The translations under genes were made by a program, and so were the position numbers. A stretch of 64,000 nt of DNA from positions 28,648,804 to 28,712,803 of the forward strand of contig CM060114.1 of NCBI GenBank assembly GCA_030522415.1, read 5' to 3'. Numbering within the stretch: the stretch's first letter is position 1; every line of letters begins with the position of its first letter. Positions 1 to 11,786 of this stretch are shown one piece after another. This DNA comes from Channallabes apus. Taxonomy: Eukaryota > Chordata > Actinopteri > Siluriformes > Clariidae. Under the pieces are notes generated by a model. It was not told the origin of the DNA and ran no database searches. It saw nothing but the letters and a program-made list of their open reading frames with translations.

Positions 1-364
1 ATGATCTCGAAATAATGAAAGCCTTTTGAATTGTGTCTCTGATTTCCTTTACATGTTAAGATAATACCGGTGTCATATAAAATACGTGTCTGTATTTTTC
101 GGTGGTTAACTGAGAACTATTCTCTAAAATAGACCTCTTTTCTTTTTTCTTTTTTAATTAAAATTATTTTTTTTTGCATTATTGTGTAAATATTTCCAAA
201 TAACAACCCTAAGGTATTTAGTCGGTGTAATGTTGTGATAAAAAAACAAGCAAACAATATCGCTCTTTTTTTTTTTTTTGCAGAACACAGACTGAGTGTA
301 GTACTCTACCTTCACCACTGGAGGGCAGAACTAGGCAGAACTCGGTACTGATCTTCTGTATAGT

Positions 365-691
365 GAATCACGCGGTATAACTAATCCCCAGTTTAACTAA
401 TCCTTAGTTTATTTAATCTTCATCGTATCTAATCCCCTGTATAATTAAGCTTAGTTATAATTACTTCTGAGTATAAATATTCCTTAGTATAAATAGTCCC
501 CAGATTAACTAATCCTCTGTATAACTAATCCTCAGCATATCTAATCCCTATATAATTAATATTGGGTATAATTACTCAGTATAAATAACTCTCAGTATAA
601 CTAGTAAGAAACAGATATAAATAGAAAAATATATATATTAGAACTAAAAAAAACTGTACAAAAAGGTGCAGAATTATCTCTTTTGTGTATT

Positions 692-766
<75 letters not shown>

Positions 767-1120
767 AAAATATTATGTGCAATATATATTGCACATAATA
801 TTTTTATATTTTATATTGCATATAGAGAGTAATAGTATCATCAGTATAGTATAAATAATCTACAGTATAATTAATCCTCAGCATATGTAATCCCCTGTAT
901 AATTAATCTTAGATATAATTAGTCGTCAGTGTAAATAACCCTGAGTATAACCATTCCCGAGATTAATTAATCCACAGTATAAGTAATCCTCACCATATCT
1001 AATCCCCTGTATAATGAATCCTACCTATAGTAAGTCCTCAGTGTAAACAAATAACCATCAGTATCACTAGTTTCCAGATTAACTAATCCTCAGTATAATC
1101 AATCCATAGTATACCTAATC
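365..1120. repeat. Degenerate tandem repeat, about 16-bp unit
   Basis: The phrase AATCCTCAGTATAACT and variants (AATCCCCTGTATAATT, AATCTTAGTTATAATT) recurs almost head to tail from about 365 to 1120, broken by the AT array. Smaller remnants recur at 1525-1720. Units are diverged, indicating an old array. No coding potential. Confidence 0.7.
697..810. repeat. AT microsatellite joined to a 50-bp perfect palindrome
   Basis: About 64 bp of (AT)n is followed at 761-810 by arms of 22 bp (761-782 and 789-810) around a self-complementary TATATA centre. The whole 50 bp reads the same on both strands. Such palindromes can extrude as cruciforms; no function is claimed. Confidence 0.85.
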
Positions 1121-1124
1121 TTGG

Positions 1125-1260
1125 GCAGCACAGTGACATAGTGATTAACACTGTGGCCTCGCACCTCCAGGGTTGGGGTTCAAGTCCTGCACTGGGTCTG
1201 TGTGTGGAGAGTTTGCCTGATCTCCCTGTGCTTGGTGCACTTCCTCTAGATAGCCTGGTT

Positions 1261-1294
<34 letters not shown>

Positions 1295-1395
1295 CCTGAA
1301 ATGGATTGGCACCCTGTCCAGGATGTGCTCTGCTTTATGCCTAAAATCTCCTGGGATAGACAACAGACTTCCTGTGACACTGAACAGGAAAAGTG
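1125..1395 (+). mobile_element. Old SINE copy, tRNA head with L2-like tail (family S1)
   Basis: The head GGGCAGCACAGTGACATAGT and B-box-like GGGTTGGGGTTCAAGTCC are followed by the shared body. A TG microsatellite (about 1264-1292) separates the body from the tail GATTGGCACCCTGTCCAGGA. Diverged relative to the copy at 2162. Confidence 0.7.
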
Positions 1396-1739
1396 GCTCC
1401 CAGGTCACCTGATTTAACTAATTAACTATTTAACGGTTTTTCTTATTTAAAGTGAATGTGGTAGAGCCGGGAAAACACTAATATATACATATCAGCGGCC
1501 CTCCAGAAATAAGGTTGAGAAGCGCAGGTACAAATAATCCTTAGTATAACTAATCTCCAGTTTAAAGATTACACCAGCATAAATAATTCCCACTTTAACT
1601 ATACATCAGTGTAACTAATGCACAGCATAATTTATGACCAGAATACATCATCTCTAGATTATATAATGTCCAGTATAACTATTTTAACTAATCCTCAGTA
1701 TAATTAATCCTTATAACTTGAGAGCGGAACAATAGAAAA

Positions 1740-2090
1740 ACACCAGGTGATTCCCCCCCCCCCCACTACCCCAGTCTTTGACTGTCCAGATTGGGTGACA
1801 TGCTGAGATGCTCTTCTGCTCACTATGGATGTAAAGACTGATTATATGAGTATCCTTCCTGGCAGTTTCAACCCATCTGGCTATTTTTTTCTGACCTCTT
1901 TAATCAAACCATTTCCAGACGGAGAACCGTTGCTCAATCAGTGTTGTTTGTTTTCAGCACCATTCCACTCTAGAGACTGTTGTGTGTGAATATCTCAAGA
2001 GATCAGCAGATTCTAAAAATACTTAGACCAGCCCATCTGGCACCAACAACCATGCCACAGTCAAATGAACAGGAATCACACATTTTCTTC
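1740..2090 (-). mobile_element. Tc1-like transposon terminal fragment
   Basis: Readable landmarks of a common fish Tc1-like element include CATTCCACTCTAGAGACTGT, ATCTCAAGAGATCAGCAG and CACCAACAACCATGCCAC. These come from the C-terminal and terminal region in reverse orientation. No open reading frame survives. Confidence 0.5.
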
Positions 2091-2161
2091 ATTCTGACTT
2101 ACTGTAATAATAATTATAAAAGAGAAAGTAAATAATTAATGGCAAATTAATACTCAAACAA

Positions 2162-2528
2162 GGCGGCACGGTGGTGTAGTGGTTAGCACTGTCGCCTTGC
2201 ACCTCCAGGGTCCGGGTTCGATTCCCGGCCAGGCTCGATTCCCGTCTCTGTGTGCATGGAGTTTGCATGTTCTCCCCGTGCTTGGTGGGTTTCCTCCGGG
2301 TACTCCGGTTTCCTCCCACAGTCCAAAGACATGCAGGTTAGGCTAATTGGTGTTCCCAAATTGACCATAGTGTGTCAATGTGCGTATGTGTGTGTGCCCT
2401 GCAATGGATTGGCACCCTGTCCAGGGTGTACCCTGCCTTGTGCCCTAAGCCTCCTGGGATAGGCTCCAGGTCCCCGCGACCCTGAATAGAGGAGAAAGCG
2501 GTACAGAAGATGAATGAATGAATGAATA
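2162..2528 (+). mobile_element. Full-length SINE, tRNA head with L2-like tail (family S1)
   Basis: Reads from GGCGGCACGGTGGTGTAGTG (A-box part) through GGGTCCGGGTTCGATTCCC (B-box) to a central body with TTTCCTCCGGGTACTCCGG. The tail is GGATAGGCTCCAGGTCCC, ending in (GAAT)n. The tail resembles the 3' end of L2-type LINEs, which would supply reverse transcriptase. Best reference copy of this family in the window; others are at 1125, 13150, 14210, 25384, 30883, 61186 and 63908. Confidence 0.85.
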
Positions 2529-2816
2529 ATACTCAAACAAAAATGTAACGGTTCAATGAGGAAATGACCAGTCACCCGAGGCTGTAAGATGACTAAGAGC
2601 TACATGTGAGCAGAGGGATGTGTGTAGCTGAGTGTAAATACTATAATGAGGCATAGTAAAAAAAAAAAAAAAAAAGATAATTTAAATTGTAAATCTATCA
2701 AAGAAAGAAAGGAGCTACTATTTCTGCGGAAAATCGATATGCACTATATATGGATTTCCTATTTCAGATTTATTCCCTCTGTGCTTGCTGTTAAAACATC
2801 CTACACTTGATGCAAA

Positions 2817-3431
2817 ATTGGATTCATTTTAGTGACTCGGTTGTTTGAATCTTTTTTTGAGTCATTTAGTTCATTTCGTTCTTTCGTTCAGAAATAAAAT
2901 AAAATGTTAAATTTTCAATAAACAGACCCCCAACATGTCTACATACACAAATTTTGGCTATAGTTCCAGTAATGAAAATATTACAATACACTTAAGAACA
3001 TGTTATGATAAACAGAATGAGCAGCTTACCTCTCATATCTTCTGGTCCGAGTCGTTCGTTCTTTTTAATCTATTGCACTGCATAGCGTCTATGGGAGTCA
3101 CGTGAAAAAAGGACGAACGATTTGGACCAAAAGCCTCAAAGGTAACTACTCATTTTATTTTCAACAATATTTTTATTGATTTTAACAGGGATAAAACAGG
3201 GTAAACATGTAATATTTTAATGCAGGTTTTATAATCCCCTTATAAACCCTATAGCACCCACACTACTCATTTTTATTTCCCGTACATAACCTACGGTTAT
3301 GGCGGTGCTTTGCACATGCGCGGCCAATAGAAAACGAAAGAATAACTCTCCGAGACTACTCGTTCTTTTGAGTCACGTTAAAGACTTGTTCAAAAAGAAT
3401 GAATCGTTGATGAACGACCCATCACTACTGG
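2817..3431. mobile_element. hAT-like non-autonomous element, copy A
   Basis: Shares order and sequence with 53985-54587: TTTTAGTGACTCGG, ACATTTTCAATAAACAGAC-type sequence, GATAAACAGAATGAGCAGC, and the right end GAACGACCCATCACTA. Copy B begins TAGTGATGGG, the inverse of that end, so the element has short inverted termini typical of hAT MITEs. Left end of copy A is not clear. Confidence 0.6.
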
Positions 3432-4639
3432 GAAGGCTTTACATTAGATTTTGGAGCTTTGCTGTTCAGATTTGTGATTATTCAGCTACTAGAGCATTAG
3501 TGAGACCAGGTGGTGATGTTGAATGAGGGGGTCTGGGGTGCAGTCAGTGTTCCATCCCAAAAGTGTTGAGTGGAGTTGTGGGCCCTGTGCTTGACACTTT
3601 GGTACTTTCACTCCAACCTTAACACACCATGTCATGGAGCACACTTTGAGCGCATGCTAAGCTGTGCTAAGTTTTGGGCCTGTTAATTCCAGTGAAAGGA
3701 AATTATAATAATGCTACCACATAGAATTACATTAATCTGCATTACATGTAAGTGTGTAAGCACATAAGCATTGGGATACCGGTTTGGGGGAAAAACCATG
3801 TATGATTATGATTTCATGTACAGTATGAAAGTGTGATGGTCAGGTTTTCACATACTTTTGGCTATATAGTTTGAGTTAGGTTTAAGATAAATGCCCAAAA
3901 TGTTAAGATTTTAGATGAATTAAAAGATTATTATTATTATTATTGCTTGATGCGTCTGCTGCACCTTCATGCGCTTTCCGGCTAGCCCTGAATCAGGAGA
4001 GAGGAACAAACACACCTGAAAGCATGATGTATCTAATGTTCTCTGTTTATGAGCAAAGAGAGAATATTTAAGCTTGTGATAGGGAACACATTAGCATTTT
4101 CCGGTTAGACAAAAGGGTTCCAGCAAACACAAGCTATTTGTATGTATGGGCGCCTGGACACAGGCTTTAGGAAGCGTTACCATGTAAGGAATCAGGAAGT
4201 GCAATAAGGGCTTGGGAGAGACATGGGAAAGTTCCAGTGTGTGAAAAGTCAGAAAGAAAAAAAGTAGAAAGTGTCATGAGGTAGTTCTAACTCAGGAACT
4301 GTTGTTGGTCTTTCGACTGCTCCTGTCGAGCGGCCATTACATGCAATCCACACAACACTGAAAAAGGTTTATGGTGCATGCCACTCATGATGCAACCCTC
4401 CAAATTCATACGGGCTTGGGAACTCCGCTGCATCCAGTGACTGGGATTTGGGCATTGCGTGGGACTCCTTTCGCATGGCAGGTGAGAAACCGTCCCCTTA
4501 GCCACCAATGCCCTCGTTATAACTATGGATTATCTTTGTAAAAGGTAAAAAGTGATTATGCCAGTAGGCTTCTACTAGACATCACCTCAGTATTGCTGGT
4601 GTTTATGTTTCCAACCCCTGAAAATAAACCATAATGCTT
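3432..4639. other. No gene recognised
   Basis: AT-rich intergenic sequence with a short (TTA)n run near 3931-3947. I see no convincing coding exon, RNA or named repeat. Short open frames here lack domain-like composition or splice support. Confidence 0.5.
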
Positions 4640-5060
4640 TAATTAATTGCTAATGGAGGTTGGTTTGGAGCTAGACTCTCTCGAGGAAGTGGTGGAGAGG
4701 AGGACATTAAATAGAATGCTGTCCATCATGGCCAACCCCGGCCACCCACTGCACATAGTTTTCTGCAAACAGAAGAGTGTTCAACTGCTCGAATGACATG
4801 CTCATGAAATCCTTGTCCCCAGAGCAATATGGCCTTTTAATATCCCGCTACAGAGCCATGGGAATGTGGACTCGGACATCTAGGCTTCTTCTTCTGTATA
4901 CATCACGCTCTCATCAGTTAGCTTCAGGATCTGCACACTTTTACAGATTACTATTACAGATTTAGCAATTACACACAGACTCAGTTTTATTGTCAATTTC
5001 TTGCTCTTCTTTAGCCATTTTCTATATTCCTTGCACATAGATTACTAAATTCTTTGCATA
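4640..5060 (+). mobile_element. Probable LINE 3'-end remnant
   Basis: GAGGAAGTGGTGGAGAGGAG, GCTGTCCATCATGGCCAACC and CAGAAGAGTGTTCAACTGCTC resemble the end of ORF2 and 3' UTR of a widespread fish non-LTR retrotransposon. The frame is interrupted by stops. The exact family was not identified. Confidence 0.45.
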
Positions 5061-5203
5061 ACAAATGTGATTTATATATTTTTGTAATTATATGCATTTT
5101 TATATATTGTAGTTCTTTTATACTTAGCATTGCACTAGTAACTTCTGGTCTATTCTCACATTACTCTGTGTCTACTGAGTATATGTAAGATATACAGTGT
5201 GCA

Positions 5204-5280
5204 ATCAATTCAATTCAATTCAGTTTTATTTGTATAGCGCTTTTAACAATTGACATTGTCTCAAAACAGCTTTACACAAT
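5204..5280 (+). repeat. Short interspersed-repeat fragment with ATTCA run
   Basis: A (CAATT)n run leads into TTTTATTTGTATAGCGCTTT and ACATTGTCTCAAAACAGC. This is a motif I recognise as recurring throughout teleost genomes, usually as a retroelement end. No coding content. Confidence 0.55.
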
Positions 5281-5430
5281 CAAACGAATTATTTAAGTTT
5301 GTATGGAATGTGAATGTGTATGAATCAAAATGGTCAGATCACATCTACACATCTATAGCCTGTCTTTGTGTTATTCTCTATTGCTGCTGGATATCTGGAA
5401 TTTCTTTTGGGATCAACAAAGTATCTATTT

Positions 5431-5766
5431 AAAGTGGCAAGAAAAAAATATGTGAACCTTTTAGAATTTCATGGATTTCTGCACTAATTTGTCATAAACT
5501 GTGATCTGATCTTTATCTAACTGAAGAGTAAAATAATAACACAAATGAAACCATCTTATTATATTTCATGTCTTTATTGAGAACAACCATAAAAACCTTA
5601 TAGTGCTAGTGGGAAAAGTATTTAAATATTTTTTTATTTATATATTTGTGTTATTATTTTATGCACATTATATTTGTCAATACTAGATGAAGATCAGATC
5701 ATGTTTAATGACAAATAAATGCAAAAAACCATGAAATCCCAAAATCTTCACATATTTTTGGCCATA
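5431..5766. mobile_element. MITE-like element with about 90-bp inverted termini
   Basis: The left part (AATATGTGAACCTTTTAGAA, then TTTCATGGATTTCTGCA, then GATCTGATCTTTAT) is mirrored on the right by GATGAAGATCAGATCATG, AAAACCATGAAATCCC and ATCTTCACATATTTTTGG. Imperfect inverted ends with no coding interior suggest an internally deleted Tc1-class element. A (TATC)n microsatellite follows, and a Tc1 is inserted in it. Confidence 0.6.
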
Positions 5767-5800
<34 letters not shown>

Positions 5801-7420
5801 CAGTGGTGTGAAAAACTATTTGCCCCCCTCCTGATTTCTTATTCTTTTGCATGTTTGTCACACAAAATGTTTCTGATCATCAAACACATTTAACTATTAG
5901 TCAAAGATAACACAAGTAAACACAAAATGCAGTTTTTAAATGAGGGGTTTTATTATTTAGGGAGAAAAAAAATCCAAACCTACATGGCCCTGTGTGAAAA
6001 AGTAATTGCCCCCTGAACCTAATAACTGGTTGGGCCACCCTTAGCAGCAATAACTGCAATCAAGCGTTTGCGATAACTTGCAACGAGTCTTTTACAGTGC
6101 TCTGGAGGAATTTTGGCCCACTCATCTTTGCAGAATTGTTGTAATTCAGCTTTATTTGAGGGTTTTCTAGCATGAACCACCTTTTTAAGTTCATGCCACA
6201 ACATCTCAGTAGGATTCAGGTCAGGACTTTGACTAGGCCACTCCAAAGTCTTCATTTTGTTTTTCTTCAGCCATTCAGAGGTGGATTTGCTGGTGTGTTT
6301 TGGGTCATTGTCCTGCTGCAGCACCCAAGATCGCTTCAGCTTGAGTTGACGAACAGATGGCCGGACATTCTCCTTCAGGATTTTTTGGTAGACAGTAGAA
6401 TTCATGGTTCCATCTATCACAGCAAGCCTTCCAGGTCCTGAAGCAGCAAAACAACCCCAGACCATCACACTACCACCACCATATTTTACTGTTGGTATGA
6501 TGTTCTTTTTCTGAAATGCTGTGTTACTTTTACGCCAGATGTAACGGGACACGCACCTTCCAAAAAGTTCAACTTTTGTCTCGTCGGTCCACAAGGTATT
6601 TTCCCAAAAGTCTTGGCAATCATTGAGATGTTTTTTAGCAAAATTGAGACGAGCCTTAATGTTCTTTTTGCTTAAAAGTGGTTTGCACCTCGGAAATCTG
6701 CCATGCAGGCCGTTTTTGCCCAGTCTCTTTCTTATGGTGGAGTCGTGAACACTGACCTTAATTGAGGCAAGTGAGGCCTGCAGTTCTTTAGATGTTGTCC
6801 TGGGGTCTTTTGTGGCCTCTCGGATGAGTTCTCTCTCGCTCTTGGGGTAATTTTGGTCGGCCGGCCACTCCTGGGAAGGTTCACCACTGTTCCATGTTTT
6901 TGCCATTTGTGGATAATGGCTCTCACTGTGGTTCGCTGGAGTCCCAAAGCTTTAGAAATGGCTTCATAACCTTTACCAGACTGATAGATCTCAATTACTT
7001 TTGTTCTCATTTGTTCCTGAATTTCTTTGGATCTTGGCATGATGTCTAGCTTTTGAGGTGCTTTTGGTCTACTTCTCTGTGGCAGGTAGCTCCTATTTAA
7101 GTGATTTCTTGATTGAAACAGGTGTGGCAGTAATCAGGCCTGGGGGTGACTACAGAAATTGAACTCAGGTGTGATAAACCACAGTTAAGTTATTTTTTAA
7201 CAAGGGGGGCAATCACTTTTTCACACAGGGCCATGTAGATTTGGAGTTTTTTTTTCTCCCTTAATAACGTAAACCTTCATTTAAAAACTGCATTTTGTGT
7301 TCAATTGTGTTATCTTTGACTAATAGTTAACGGTTTTTGATGAGCAGAAACATTTAAGTGTGACAAACATGCAAAAGAATAAGAAATCAGGAAGGGGGCA
7401 AATAGTTTTTCACACCACTG
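5801..7420 (-). mobile_element. Tc1-like transposon, family A, copy 1
   Basis: Ends are CAGTGGTGTGAAAAACTATT and its inverse, flanked by TA at 5799-5800 and 7421-7422. Imperfect terminal inverted repeats of about 210 bp enclose one transposase gene on the minus strand. The insertion site is inside a (TATC)n microsatellite. Confidence 0.95.
6019..7040 (-). pseudogene. Tc1-like transposase, family A copy 1, frameshifted
   Basis: A cut-and-paste DNA transposase of the IS630/Tc1/mariner superfamily (DD34E type). It starts [20 protein letters not shown] with a helix-turn-helix, [20 protein letters not shown]. The catalytic blocks are [11 protein letters not shown] (first Asp), [10 protein letters not shown] (second Asp) and [18 protein letters not shown] (Glu). 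A one-base loss around 6826-6836, relative to the other copies, shifts the frame after ITPRA (about residue 69). The N-terminal DNA-binding part and the catalytic part are therefore in different frames. Expected intact length is 340 residues. Confidence 0.92.
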
Positions 7421-8035
7421 TATCTAATAATAATACAGTTTTTCTCGATTGGTTTGGCTCATTTCTTGAAACCGAGATGACATTCTCAAAATAACATGGA
7501 CAAATCTCCAAACCACTTTGCAATTGTTCACAACAGAATGTCATTTCTCATTGGTTTTATCAAATTGCAAATGCTTTAGTACATGTCTCAAGTGACTCTG
7601 TGCTTTTTTTCAAATGATTATGTACAAGTAGCTACAGTTAGCACAATGAGCCCACATTTAGCACATTTTCCAAATAAATAGATCTTGCTGATCTAAACTG
7701 ATTAGTTGATTTTTCAGTGAAATGGTTACTCTCTCCAAAACATATAAGCATGGTTTCATTGTGTAAGTCATCATATGCACAATTGTCTGTTCAACTGTCA
7801 AAAGTAGTCAAGGATATAATACCCTGAAAGAATTTCTTGGAACATTTGATAAATTTATGACAGTAATTGACAATCAATCAGGTGAAATTAGAACTAACGA
7901 AGGAGCAGTTTCCCACATCTCAGATGACCAATCAAACAGTTTAGTTACCTGACAGGTGTTGTCTATGATTATGACTGCTGCCAAAAGTATATAGACAGAG
8001 CTTGGCCCGGGGCCAGTTTCATTTGCAGTGTGAAC

Positions 8036-9564
8036 ATGGAAGCACCTCGCCAAGTACAACAGCAACTTCCTGCTCGAGGAAGAGGAGGAATAAGAAGAGG
8101 AGGAGTGAGAATGCGTGGAGGAATAGGGGGAAGAGGCAGAGGAGCACGGAGGCACCATGATGTCCCAGATGAAATCCGGGCCACCCTTATTGACCACGTT
8201 ATAAACCATCGCCTCACAATGGCAGAGGCAGGTCGCCGAGTGCAGCCTAATGTGCCTCGGTCTACAGTCTCCTCCATCATCCAAACCTTTCGCAGGGAAA
8301 ACAGGTACAGAACTATTCTATTGAACTATTCAGTGTTGGTGTGTGTGTAGGCCTAGAGTACTGTAATATCTTCATGTGATGTTATATGATACTATAAAAA
8401 TGACAAAGAAAAAAAATGAAGAAAATACTGTGAATAGTATTCTAGACAATGTAATGTTCCAAAATATAAACTCTATCAGCATCTCCACAATAGACCGGGT
8501 ATTGAAGAAACATCAGATGACCATGAAACAGATTTACAGGGTACCATTTGAGAGAAACTCTGACAGAGTGAAAGAGCTGCGGTACCAGTATGTGCATGTA
8601 AGTCAACTACTGGTTGTCTATCATTGTAACACTATTACAGTAAGACATGGTTACCACTTTTTTTTGTTTTTCTTTATCCTTTTTACCTTCAGGATCCAGC
8701 TTTGTGTGACTAGAGCATTTTGCCTAGAAATTGTCTAGAGTTTTTCACTCCCTCTTTTTACAGTACTTTAGATCCTCCCTGTCTCTACCTGACTGATTAG
8801 ATTTATTTTTATTCTATTGTAGAGAATAATGGCATTAGAAGGAAACGAAACCCCTCACATCCTAGTGTTCGTTGATGAAGCTGGCTTCAACCTGGCCAAA
8901 GGTTGAAGGCGTGGCCGTAACATCATTGGCCACCGAGCCACTGTGGATGTCCCAGGCCAGAAAGGAGGAAATATACAGTAACAATGTGTGCCGCTATATC
9001 AGAAAGAGGTGTGGCCACACACATTCCCAGTTTAGGGCCCTACAATACACAAAAGCTCCTCAATTTTTGGACCACCTTTATACTGATCTGATCCCGGAAA
9101 ATGAGAGAGGTGAAGAAGGACCTCAGCTACCACATTATGTCATTGTGTGGGATAATGTGAATTTCCACCGTGGCCCACGCATCAGAACCTGGTTCACCAC
9201 CCATCCCAGGATGCTAATGGAGTTTCTTCCACCTTACTCTCCTTTCCTAAATCCAATTGAGGAGTTTTTTTCAGCTTGGAGGTGGAGGGTGTATGAGCAT
9301 CAGGCTCAAGACCAGAGCGCCCTGCTGCATGCAATGGATGCTGCATGTGAGGACATCACAGGGGATCAATATAGGGGATGGTTGAGACATTCACGCTGTT
9401 TCTTCCCTCGCTGCATCGCAAGAGAAAATATCCGTTGCGATGTGGATGAGAATGTACAGTATGGCCTAACAGAGAGCAGCGCGTCGATGGCCAGGAGGAT
9501 GAGGATGGTGGCCAGGAAAGAGAGGGTGACAATGGCGACCACTGAAAATATTACTGTACTATAG
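8036..9564 (+). pseudogene. Family B transposase, decayed, intron-containing
   Basis: IS630/Tc1-class transposase. An N-terminal Arg/Gly-rich stretch (from about residue 14, ARGRGGIRRGGVRMRGG) precedes a helix-turn-helix that includes PDEIRATLIDHVINHRLTMA and VPRSTVSSIIQTFRRE. A second block at about 8443-8597 (SISTIDRVLKKHQMTMKQIY) is followed by a GTAAGT donor. After an acceptor at 8821 comes the catalytic block FVDEAGFNLAKG, which then hits TGA. Further on, VIVWDNVNFHRGP and PPYSPFLNPIEEFFSAW give the second Asp and the Glu, 35 residues apart by my count. Stops and frame slips around 8900-9060 make it inactive. A linker between the two N-terminal blocks that I expect in this family is missing. 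Confidence 0.8.
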
Positions 9565-9565
9565 T

Positions 9566-10162
9566 TCTGAAACTTTATTTACAGTATGGTAGACTATAGT
9601 TTTTTTGTTTTTTTGTTTTTTGTTTGTGTTTATAACTGTTCACATTTACAGAATCCTGTATATGTTTTCTTTTCATAGTATGTTCTCTAATGTTAACATT
9701 TCTTTGTACGAATAAAAATGTTTACAGTTTCCTTGAGTATGAGTGGTTTATTGGAGGCTGCTTTTACTGTAAAATCTTTTAGTTTTATTCATAGTTGTAT
9801 TCTGTTGCTAGACCTGTGCCTCAGTGACAAAACGTCTAAGCATTTTGACTTGTAGTGCTTAAACAATGCCAAAGGTATAATGCATTTTGGGGGCATTGAC
9901 TATTTATATGAGAAGGATATTTAGTTTTGACACATGGATAAACTGTTTTGGGAGAGATATGAGCTTTTGCAGGGGATCCATGGTGTTGTGCTAAACCATC
10001 CAGGTTATTTTGACAAAAGCACTAAATGAATGCACATGTGCAAAGGCAATTGAGAAGGATCTGTGCTATTTTGACTGTACTGACCTTTTATATGGGAAAG
10101 GAATCTGCTTTTGAAGCATGGATGAAGAGTTTGGGGAAAGATATTTGATTTTGCTAGTGAGC
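9566..10162 (+). other. 3' non-coding part of transposon family B
   Basis: Lies between the transposase stop and the nested Tc1. It has an AATAAA at about 9711, which could end the transposase transcript. No other gene is visible. Confidence 0.6.
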
Positions 10163-10164
10163 TA

Positions 10165-11786
10165 CAGTGGTGTGAAAAACTATTTGCCCCCCTCCTGATT
10201 TCTTATTCTTTTGCACGTTTGTCACACTTAAATGTTTCTGATCATCAAACACATTTAACTATTAGTCAAAGATAACACAAGTAAACACAAAATGCATGTT
10301 TTAAATGAGGGGTTTTATTATTTAGGGAGAAAAAATATCCAAACCTACATGGCCCTGTGTGAAAAAGTAATTGCCCCCTGAACCTAATAACTGGTTGGGC
10401 CACCCTTAGCAGCAATAACTGCAATCAAGCGTTTGCGATAACTTGCAACGAGTCTTTTACAGCGCTCTGGAGGAATTTTGGCCCACTCATCTTTGCAGAA
10501 TTGTTGTAATTCAGCTTTATTTGAGGGTTTTCTAGCATGAACCGCCTTTTTAAGGTCATGCCACAACATCTCAATAGGATTCAGGTCAGGACTTTGACTA
10601 GGCCACTCCAAAGTCTTCATTTTGTTTTTCTTCAGCCATTCAGAGGTGGATTTGCTGGTGTGTTTTGGGTTATTGTCCTGCTGCAGCACCCAAGATCTCT
10701 TCAGCTTGAGTTGACGAACAGATGGCCGGACATTCTCCTTCAGGATTTTTTGGTAGACAGTAGAATTCATAGTTCCATCTATCACAGCAAGCCTTCCAGG
10801 TCCTGAAGCAGCAAAACAACCCCAGACCATCACACTACCACTACCATATTTTACTGTTGGTATGATGTTCTTTTTCTGAAATGCTGTGTTACTTTTACGC
10901 CAGATGTAACGGGACACGCACCTTCCAAAAAGTTCAACTTTTTGTCTCGTCGGTCCACAAGGTATTTTCCCAAAAGTCTTGGCAATCATTGAGATGTTTT
11001 TTAGCAAAATTGAGACGAGCCTTAATGTTCTTTTTGCTTAAAAGTGGTTTGCGCCTTGGAAATCTGCCATGCAGGCCGTGTTTGCCCAGTCTCTTTCTTA
11101 TGGTGGAGTCGTGAACACTGACCTTAATTGAGGCAAGTGAGGCCGCAAGTTCTTTAGATGTTGTCCTGTGGTCTTTTGTGGCCTCTCGGATGAGTCGTCT
11201 CTGCGCTCTTGGGGTAATTTTGGTCGGCCTGCCACTCCTGGGAAGGTTCACCACTGTTCCATGTTTTTGCCATTTGTGGATAATGGCTCTCACTGTGGTT
11301 CGCTGGAGTCCCAAAGCTTTAGAAATGGCTTTATAACCTTTACCAGACTGATAGATCTCAATTACTTTTGTTCTCATTTGTTCCTGAATTTCTTTGAATC
11401 TTGGCATGATGTCTAGCTTTTGAGGTGCTTTTGGTCTACTTCTCTGTGTCAGGTAGCTCCTATTTAAGTGATTTCTTGATTGAAACAGGTGTGGCAGTAA
11501 TCAGGCCTGGGGGTGACTACAGAAATTGAACTCAGGTGTGATAAACCACAGTTAAGTTATTTTTTAACAAGGGGGGCAATCACTTTTTCACACAGGGCCA
11601 TGTAGATTTGGAGTTTTTTTTCTCCCTTAATAACGTAAACCTTCATTTAAAAACTGCATTTTGTGTTCAATTATGTTATCTTTGACTAATAGTTAACGGT
11701 TTTTGATGAGCAGAAACATTTAAGTATGACAAACATGCAAAAGAATAAGAAATCAGGAAGGGGGCAAATAGTTTTTCACACCACTG
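10165..11786 (-). mobile_element. Tc1-like transposon, family A, copy 2 (nested)
   Basis: Same termini as copy 1, with TA at 10163-10164 and 11787-11788. Inserted close to the right end of family B, so family B is the older element here. Confidence 0.95.
10384..11407 (-). pseudogene. Tc1-like transposase, family A copy 2, frameshifted
   Basis: Same 340-residue design as copy 1 (start [20 protein letters not shown]). One extra T in the run at 10939-10943 shifts the frame just after the first catalytic block WTDETK. The second Asp (QQDNNPKHTS) and Glu ([16 protein letters not shown]) therefore lie in another frame. D to N next to the second catalytic Asp (DNN rather than DND) is a further difference. 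Confidence 0.92.

Noticed and set aside
3299..3526. 75-residue ORF
   Set aside because: It lies in and beyond the hAT-like repeat copy A and has no conserved features.
6172..6441. 89-residue ORFs on the strand opposite each Tc1 transposase (also 10537, 18843, 31734, 58731)
   Set aside because: They are the antisense shadow of the conserved transposase frame, recur only because the element recurs, and show no domain.
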